From: Bacteroidales bacterium
GTDB taxonomy: Bacteria; Bacteroidota; Bacteroidia; Bacteroidales; F082
Length of the DNA stretch: 64,000 bases
Direction: 5' to 3'
NCBI GenBank assembly: GCA_023229245.1
Contig: JALNZU010000005.1
Span: forward strand, 1-64,000
Part shown: one piece after another, positions 59,179-64,000 of the stretch
Position numbering within the stretch: the stretch's first letter is position 1
Layout of the letters: the number at the start of each line of letters is the position of its first letter
The notes under the pieces: model-generated
The model's database searches: none
What the model was told of the DNA's origin: nothing
Seen by the model: only the letters and a program-made list of their open reading frames with translations
Position numbers and translations under genes: made by a program

Positions 59179-61821
59179 TTAAATATCCCGAAAATCTTTT
59201 TTCTTTGTAAGTTTCAGGTCTTTCAGCATGGAAGCTTTGACATTCAGATCAAAGCTCCAGCTTTTCCGTGGGCCTATAGGTACCCAGCTGAAACGCATCT
59301 CCCAGCAATGCAGGTCGCGATAAATATTGAGAGAAGTATATGAAAGCCCTTTAGACTCAAAATCCCAACCCGATTGTGCAGTTAATTTCCATTTAGGAGT
59401 GATATTGATTTCGCCTGTAAAATTCAATGTTTGTACAACCCGGCTTTGATCGGTACGTATCATACCTGAATAGCTTATATCATTAGAGTAGCGAAGGTTA
59501 TATGTAATATTTAACGACCAGGGTATGTTCCAGTCAATATAGTTTTCCGGATGTTGCGATAGTTCGTGTAATTCCGCTTCGGTAGCCATTGTTTGAGGCC
59601 GTTCGACAGGTTTGGCTGATTTCTTTGAGAAGTCGTCCTGGCTCAGTCGCCAGCTCAAACCAAAATTCCATGTTGATTGCATTGGTCGCAGCAACCGCCT
59701 GTTCTCAGTCCATTCAAATTTATTGATCTGACGCCCTTTGTCATCGCGTACGTAAGGGTCGTAGCTACTGGAATATTGTATGTTTAAGTTTTTGAACAGA
59801 CGAGTTCTGCCACTAAGGGTGATATACGACATATTTAACGAGTCGCGGGCCAGGTCATAGCTGCCTGATAAGCTGAGATTTTCGATGAGCACTACTTTTC
59901 GCATACCGCTTATGGTGTCTTTACGTGATCGTACCTTGATCTCAAGATTATTGCTAAGCGAAAAACTAATGCTACCCGATTTATCCTTAGACGGAGAGCC
60001 AAATATCGCATCACCAAATTTGGAGTACACATGCTCTACACCTAAAGTATCGGTATATCGGCCATAATAGCCCCATTCAGGTTTAGAATATTCAGGGGTG
60101 TAACGAAAGCCGATACTGGGTGTGATAACATGCCTTACAGCTCGTAATGGACCTTTTTTGAACATCACCATCCCATACAGCTTAGTGGTTAGATTGCTTG
60201 AAACATTATAATCAAACACATTTTTAAACCCATATAAAGTATCTATTTGAAGAAAGTTGACTATGGAATCATTATTAGGACCAAGGGTATCGGTGATCCA
60301 GTTGCGCTGCTCAGAACTGAAATACATCCTATCGGTGATATTGACTGAGTTTGTCAGTGAGAAATATTTCAGTACTTTCAGAGGCAGGTTAATAGGTATG
60401 CTATGCTTGATACCGTTTTTCATTTGTTTGAGCGCTTCAGATTCTAACAGCAAGCTGTCGGGCAAGCTAAGCCGGTTACGGGCGTTCATCGTATAGCTCA
60501 TATTCAGCTCTTCATACCATTTGGACTTTCCGATGCTGCTTTTACGTTTTAATGGATTGACCCTATTAGTGTTAAATGTGATTTCTGGCAGCTCGATATC
60601 TACCATTTTTGTAATTGTATTTTGTCGGTGTCTGCCGTTGATTACCAAGAAGTATTTGTTGTTGAAATTTGTTTGAAAAGCGATTGATGAGCTTAGCTCA
60701 TTGCTGAGATAATCATTAGTTGATACCGGATTATACGTATTATAATTACTGCTGGTAATATTGACATCGGCACTGAATCGTCCGTTTGGTCTTGCTTTAG
60801 GGTCTTGTTGATGTGTCCATCTGATTCGAAAATCTCGGCTTTTACTGAAATCAGGTGATCCTTCCACACCTTGGAGATTGATTGCGTATCCGGTGCTCAG
60901 GTTTCCATTGAATTTATAGCGTTTGGTATATCGCAATGTAGGCTTCACTGCCCAGCTTCCGCGTGTATAGATATCACCCAACAGATCAAGGTCCATATAG
61001 TCGTTAATAGCCCAGTAGTATCCGCCATTTTCAAAGAAGAATCCTCTGTCGTTGCTCTCCCCATAGGTTGGTATTCGGATACCTGAGCGTTGCCCGCTCT
61101 TGTTGGGAAAAATACCGAAAGGAAGTGCTAAAGGAGTAGGCATACCTTCAATAACTAAATAGGCCGGACCGGTAACTATCTTATTATCAGGTATGACTTT
61201 TGATTTACGAAATCGAAACTCAAAATGTGGATGCTCTTTCAGATCGCAGGTAGTATAGGCCCCCGATTGGATATTGATGGTGTTGTCAGAAAGTTTTTTC
61301 ACTTTGGAACCATGCAAAAAACCTTGTGCATCTTTGGTAACTATTTTATGTATCATTCCTTTTTTAGTGTCAAAGTCATAGTAGAGTTCTTCGCAGTCGA
61401 AAGTTTGGTCTTTATCAGTAAAACGTGGGCTCCCGATTAATTTTCCGGTTGAATCTACTACACCTTTAGCATACACCTGATTGGTTTCAAAGTCGAACTC
61501 CATATAGTCGGCTTCTAATTTTATATCGCCATATACTACTACAGCTTCGCCAAACAGATATACTTTTCTGTTTTTAATATCTTGTATGGTCGAATCCCGG
61601 GCATTTCGCTCTACTTTGGTTTCCAACATTCGTTTGGCTGTCTTACGAACTGTATCGTTGGTTATCAGGCTGTCAACCTGTGTATGCGTCAAGCTATCGG
61701 GTATATGAAAGCCTTGTCGTAGCTGATCAGTAAAGGGGATGGTATCAGCGACAAGAGTATCTTGTGCAGCAAGCTGAGCAGCAATACCAAGCATAAAAAA
61801 ACATAAGGCCAATCTGATCAT
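59179..61821 (-). CDS. lptD: LptD-like outer-membrane LPS assembly protein
   Basis: An 880-residue outer-membrane beta-barrel with an N-terminal OstA/LptA-like jelly roll, counted from ATG 61821 (MIRLALCFFMLGIAAQLAAQ). The upstream frame to 61941 adds 40 residues without export character and overlaps the divergent amidase gene, so it was not used. The OstA-like region (about 75-250: EADYMEFDFETNQVYAKGVV, GAYTTCDLKEHPHFEFRFRK) is followed by the large barrel that ends in aromatic-rich strands. It would insert lipopolysaccharide into the outer leaflet with an LptE partner not seen here. It is divergent from the amidase and, with it and the MCE gene, forms an envelope-biogenesis group. Confidence 0.87.
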   Translation of the reverse strand: MIRLALCFFMLGIAAQLAAQDTLVADTIPFTDQLRQGFHIPDSLTHTQVDSLITNDTVRKTAKRMLETKVERNARDSTIQDIKNRKVYLFGEAVVVYGDIKLEADYMEFDFETNQVYAKGVVDSTGKLIGSPRFTDKDQTFDCEELYYDFDTKKGMIHKIVTKDAQGFLHGSKVKKLSDNTINIQSGAYTTCDLKEHPHFEFRFRKSKVIPDNKIVTGPAYLVIEGMPTPLALPFGIFPNKSGQRSGIRIPTYGESNDRGFFFENGGYYWAINDYMDLDLLGDIYTRGSWAVKPTLRYTKRYKFNGNLSTGYAINLQGVEGSPDFSKSRDFRIRWTHQQDPKARPNGRFSADVNITSSNYNTYNPVSTNDYLSNELSSSIAFQTNFNNKYFLVINGRHRQNTITKMVDIELPEITFNTNRVNPLKRKSSIGKSKWYEELNMSYTMNARNRLSLPDSLLLESEALKQMKNGIKHSIPINLPLKVLKYFSLTNSVNITDRMYFSSEQRNWITDTLGPNNDSIVNFLQIDTLYGFKNVFDYNVSSNLTTKLYGMVMFKKGPLRAVRHVITPSIGFRYTPEYSKPEWGYYGRYTDTLGVEHVYSKFGDAIFGSPSKDKSGSISFSLSNNLEIKVRSRKDTISGMRKVVLIENLSLSGSYDLARDSLNMSYITLSGRTRLFKNLNIQYSSSYDPYVRDDKGRQINKFEWTENRRLLRPMQSTWNFGLSWRLSQDDFSKKSAKPVERPQTMATEAELHELSQHPENYIDWNIPWSLNITYNLRYSNDISYSGMIRTDQSRVVQTLNFTGEINITPKWKLTAQSGWDFESKGLSYTSLNIYRDLHCWEMRFSWVPIGPRKSWSFDLNVKASMLKDLKLTKKKDFRDI

Positions 61822-61889
61822 GTGAATCGTCTGATCTGGCGGAATGAAAAAAAAGCGCTTAAAACTTGCTGCTATCAATGTGTTTGAGT

Positions 61890-61897
61890 TAAATTTG
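61890..61897 (+). promoter_or_regulatory. Candidate -7 promoter box for the amidase gene
   Basis: TAAATTTG matches TAnnTTTG but ends 8 bases before ATG 61906, so the message would be nearly leaderless or the true start further in; a TTG lies about 21 bases upstream. Confidence 0.3.
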
Positions 61898-61905
61898 TCC
61901 GTTCT

Positions 61906-63147
61906 ATGAAAGGAAACATTAACCTGCAAATATACTTTCAAAAAGTGAATAGCTCTTGTATCAACGCTTCTTTGGCATGTCTAATTATCTGCTTGATATT
62001 TTTGTTTGGCAGTTGCAGTTCTGTTCATGCTCAACGGGGCAGTAAGATACAAACGGTGGTGATTGATCCGGGGCATGGAGGTCGCGACCCGGGCGCATTA
62101 GGTAAACGGTCAAAAGAAAAAGATATAGTATTGGATGTAGCTTTGAAAACCGGCGAATATATCCGCAAAAACCTGCCTGATGTGAAAGTGATATATACCC
62201 GTAGCAGGGATGAGTTTGTGGAGTTGCACAGGCGCGCTGCCATAGCCAATGAAAATAATGCGGATGTGTTTATTTCCATTCATTGCAACTCAGCCAAAGA
62301 CAGCCGTGTGTCAGGTGCCGAAACTTTTGTCATGGGCGAGCATCGTACCGAAGCAAATTTAGAAGTAGCCAAGTTGGAGAATGCGGCCATATTGTTGGAA
62401 GATAATCAAGACGAAACTTACGGTGGATTTGATCCCAACAGCACAGCGGCTTATATTGCTCTTTCGCTTTTTCAAAGTGCCAATACGCATCAAAGCATTA
62501 AGTTGGCTCAACATGTGCAGGAGCAGTTTGCAACGCGTGTAGGCCGAAAAGACCGTAGTGTGCAACAAGCCGGATTTTTGGTACTCTACCGCACAACTAT
62601 GCCAAGTATATTAATTGAACTTGGGTTTATCAGCAATCCGGCCGAAGAAGCATTCCTTATCTCGGAACAAGGTAAGGTGTATATGGCATCAGCTATATTT
62701 CGGGCTTTCAGAGATTATAAAAATCAATTTGAAAAGGAAAACAGACTCCCGCCACAAATACCCGACGAATGGCGTGATATAATTGTAGGACATCAGGTTG
62801 AGATAGAAGATGAAAACCCGAAAACAAGCGGACAACAATCCACTACACAGTCTGACAAGACTTCCATTGAAAATAGTGGACAAATAGTTTATAAAGTACA
62901 ATTTTATACCTCCCCGCATTCCATACCTCTTACTGATGCCAGATTTAAAGGACTTCAAGAGGTGGCAGCCTATTTTCACGATGGCTTGTATAAATATACG
63001 GTTGGCTCGTTTGCTCAATTTACCGATGCAACACAGCACCAGAAACAAATGCAGGCCAAAGGCTTTACCGATGCGTTTGTGGTAGCTTTTATGAACGGGA
63101 AACGGATTAGAATTGATCAGGTAAAGCAATCAAATAGTATCCACTAG
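61906..63147 (+). CDS. N-acetylmuramoyl-L-alanine amidase with C-terminal SPOR-like region
   Basis: Periplasmic zinc amidase that cleaves the peptide stem from murein, 413 residues. An N-terminal hydrophobic segment (about 18-37) ends in a lipobox-like FLFGSCSSVHAQ, so it is either a lipoprotein or Sec-exported. The Amidase_3 domain (about 47-265) shows VIDPGHGGRDPGALG, FISIHCNSA and the catalytic LIELGFISNPAEEAF. The C-terminal 85 residues (VYKVQFYTSPHSIPL onward) resemble an SPOR murein-binding module with its FTDATQHQKQMQAKGFTDAF ending. The AmiC-like enzyme would act in daughter-cell separation. It is followed after 56 bases by an MCE gene on the same strand. Confidence 0.92.
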   Translation: MKGNINLQIYFQKVNSSCINASLACLIICLIFLFGSCSSVHAQRGSKIQTVVIDPGHGGRDPGALGKRSKEKDIVLDVALKTGEYIRKNLPDVKVIYTRSRDEFVELHRRAAIANENNADVFISIHCNSAKDSRVSGAETFVMGEHRTEANLEVAKLENAAILLEDNQDETYGGFDPNSTAAYIALSLFQSANTHQSIKLAQHVQEQFATRVGRKDRSVQQAGFLVLYRTTMPSILIELGFISNPAEEAFLISEQGKVYMASAIFRAFRDYKNQFEKENRLPPQIPDEWRDIIVGHQVEIEDENPKTSGQQSTTQSDKTSIENSGQIVYKVQFYTSPHSIPLTDARFKGLQEVAAYFHDGLYKYTVGSFAQFTDATQHQKQMQAKGFTDAFVVAFMNGKRIRIDQVKQSNSIH

Positions 63148-63160
63148 CTACACTTTAACG

Positions 63161-63168
63161 TATCTTTG
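63161..63168 (+). promoter_or_regulatory. Candidate -7 promoter box for the MCE gene
   Basis: TATCTTTG matches TAnnTTTG, 35 bases before ATG 63204 and 13 bases after the amidase stop, so the MCE gene may be transcribed on its own. Confidence 0.4.
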
Positions 63169-63203
63169 CCATATAAAATTAAACATATCAAAAAAATATT
63201 TAC

Positions 63204-64000
63204 ATGAAAATCCAGAACAAGAAGGTGTTTATTGTTGGCCTATCTTTTATATTGGCTGCCTTTCTTTTTGTATGGGGATTTAACTTTTTAAAAGGTAAAG
63301 ATATTTTTGACCGTGAGCGTATCTTTTTTGTGGAGTATGAAGAGGTTAACGGATTAGTCACATCTAACCCAGTGATGCTCAATGGGCTACGTGTAGGTCA
63401 GGTGAAAGATATTTATTTTCATCCCAATCTGAAAGGCAGTTTGATTGTCATGCTTTCAGTACATAACAAATTCCCATTACCTGCTAATAGCGTGGCACGT
63501 ATATTCAGCTCCGATCTGATGGGTTCCAAAGCAGTTGATCTTCAGTTAGGTGACTCGGAGCAACTGCTGCAACATAACGATACCCTGCTCTCAGCTATTG
63601 AAGCCAGCTTGATGGATGAGGTAAATGCGCAAGTATTACCGTTGAAAAATAAAGCCGAAAGCCTGATCTCATCCTTAGATTCGCTTGTTATAATAGTGCA
63701 AACCATCCTCAACGAAACGGCTAAAGATAATATTACTGCCAGCTTGCAAAGTGTGTCATCAACTATCAAGAACCTTGAAAGAACCACATCTGCCATAGAT
63801 TCTTTTGTGATCACCGAGCAGTCGCGTATGGCTTCCATATTATATAATGTGGAATTGATCACCCGTAATATAGAACAAAGCAATAGCGAGATCAGCAGGA
63901 TGATCAGCAATTTAGCTGCATTATCCGATTCGTTGGTTCATGCCGATATTGCCTCATTGGCCCGGCATGCCGATGCAACCATACAAGAGATGAATAAGCT
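63204..64000 (+). CDS. MCE/MlaD-family lipid transport protein, truncated by the window end
   Basis: The frame is open from ATG 63204 through the last base, at least 265 codons, so the C-terminus is missing. An N-terminal anchor (VFIVGLSFILAAFLFVWG, about 8-25) is followed by the single MCE domain (about 36-115: NGLVTSNPVMLNGLRVGQVK and SSDLMGSKAVDLQLGD). Long helical coils begin after about residue 130 and are rich in Ser/Ala/Leu/Ile. MlaD proteins form a ring on an ABC transporter (MlaEF) that moves phospholipids between the membranes; the partner genes would be beyond the window. The location next to lptD and the amidase fits an envelope role. Confidence 0.88.
   Translation, partial: MKIQNKKVFIVGLSFILAAFLFVWGFNFLKGKDIFDRERIFFVEYEEVNGLVTSNPVMLNGLRVGQVKDIYFHPNLKGSLIVMLSVHNKFPLPANSVARIFSSDLMGSKAVDLQLGDSEQLLQHNDTLLSAIEASLMDEVNAQVLPLKNKAESLISSLDSLVIIVQTILNETAKDNITASLQSVSSTIKNLERTTSAIDSFVITEQSRMASILYNVELITRNIEQSNSEISRMISNLAALSDSLVHADIASLARHADATIQEMNK

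Noticed and set aside
61822..61941. 40-residue N-terminal extension of lptD
   Set aside because: It precedes a clean signal peptide, lacks export character and overlaps the divergent amidase gene.
1..64000. CRISPR array, transposon ends, prophage, tRNA or rRNA genes
   Set aside because: Reading both strands by eye I saw no regularly spaced direct repeats, transposase, integrase, phage structural genes, or rRNA sequence; tRNAs were not found, but a cloverleaf search by program would be more reliable.

Overview
The window is a stretch of chromosome from a Bacteroidota bacterium, most likely class Bacteroidia, but the sequence does not let me name the genus. The evidence is: a SusC/SusD pair, at least four proteins with type A type-IX-secretion (T9SS) C-terminal sorting domains plus a fifth likely T9SS cargo, BACON, lamin-tail and CotH domains, fused NagB/PIG-L and acyltransferase variants typical of the phylum, and many TAnnTTTG-type -7 promoter boxes with little Shine-Dalgarno sequence. 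I see no CRISPR array, insertion sequence, prophage, rRNA or tRNA, and base composition looks even, so this reads as core and niche-adaptation chromosome rather than a mobile island.

Layout: (1) 269-5820, a tripartite RND efflux operon. (2) 6049-12947, an orphan multi-PAS/GAF hybrid histidine kinase, a PlsC-like acyltransferase, a tandem universal stress protein and an RsuA/RluB-type pseudouridine synthase. (3) 13010-20532 (minus), a three-gene operon of SusC, SusD and a secreted peptide-N-glycosidase F homologue whose three catalytic acids are conserved; this is the most interesting locus. (4) 20994-24593, a biotin-dependent acyl-CoA (probably propionyl-CoA) carboxylase operon, followed by sixA, a lipoprotein and a NagB/PIG-L fusion. 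(5) 28945-39488, a secreted alpha/beta hydrolase, a C69 dipeptidase, asd-ribF, a lamin-tail protein, a small lipoprotein and ssb. (6) 39790-50894, a 2307-residue multidomain subtilase, two SLC1-type symporters of different binding-site type, and a secreted Asp-box protein translationally coupled to one of them. (7) 51139-56892, a DUF3995-like membrane protein, aconitase, an XRE-regulator/membrane-protein pair with a likely operator, and an aromatic-rich secreted protein. (8) 57013-64000, a T9SS CotH protein, then the envelope group lptD, amidase and an MCE/MlaD gene that runs off the window end.

Taken together, the secreted proteases, the N-glycanase with its SusCD porter, the two amino-acid/dicarboxylate symporters and the propionyl-CoA carboxylase suggest an organism that degrades glycoproteins and proteins and ferments or respires the amino acids. 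This is inference from gene content. All functional calls were made by reading translated sequence and motifs, without database searches.
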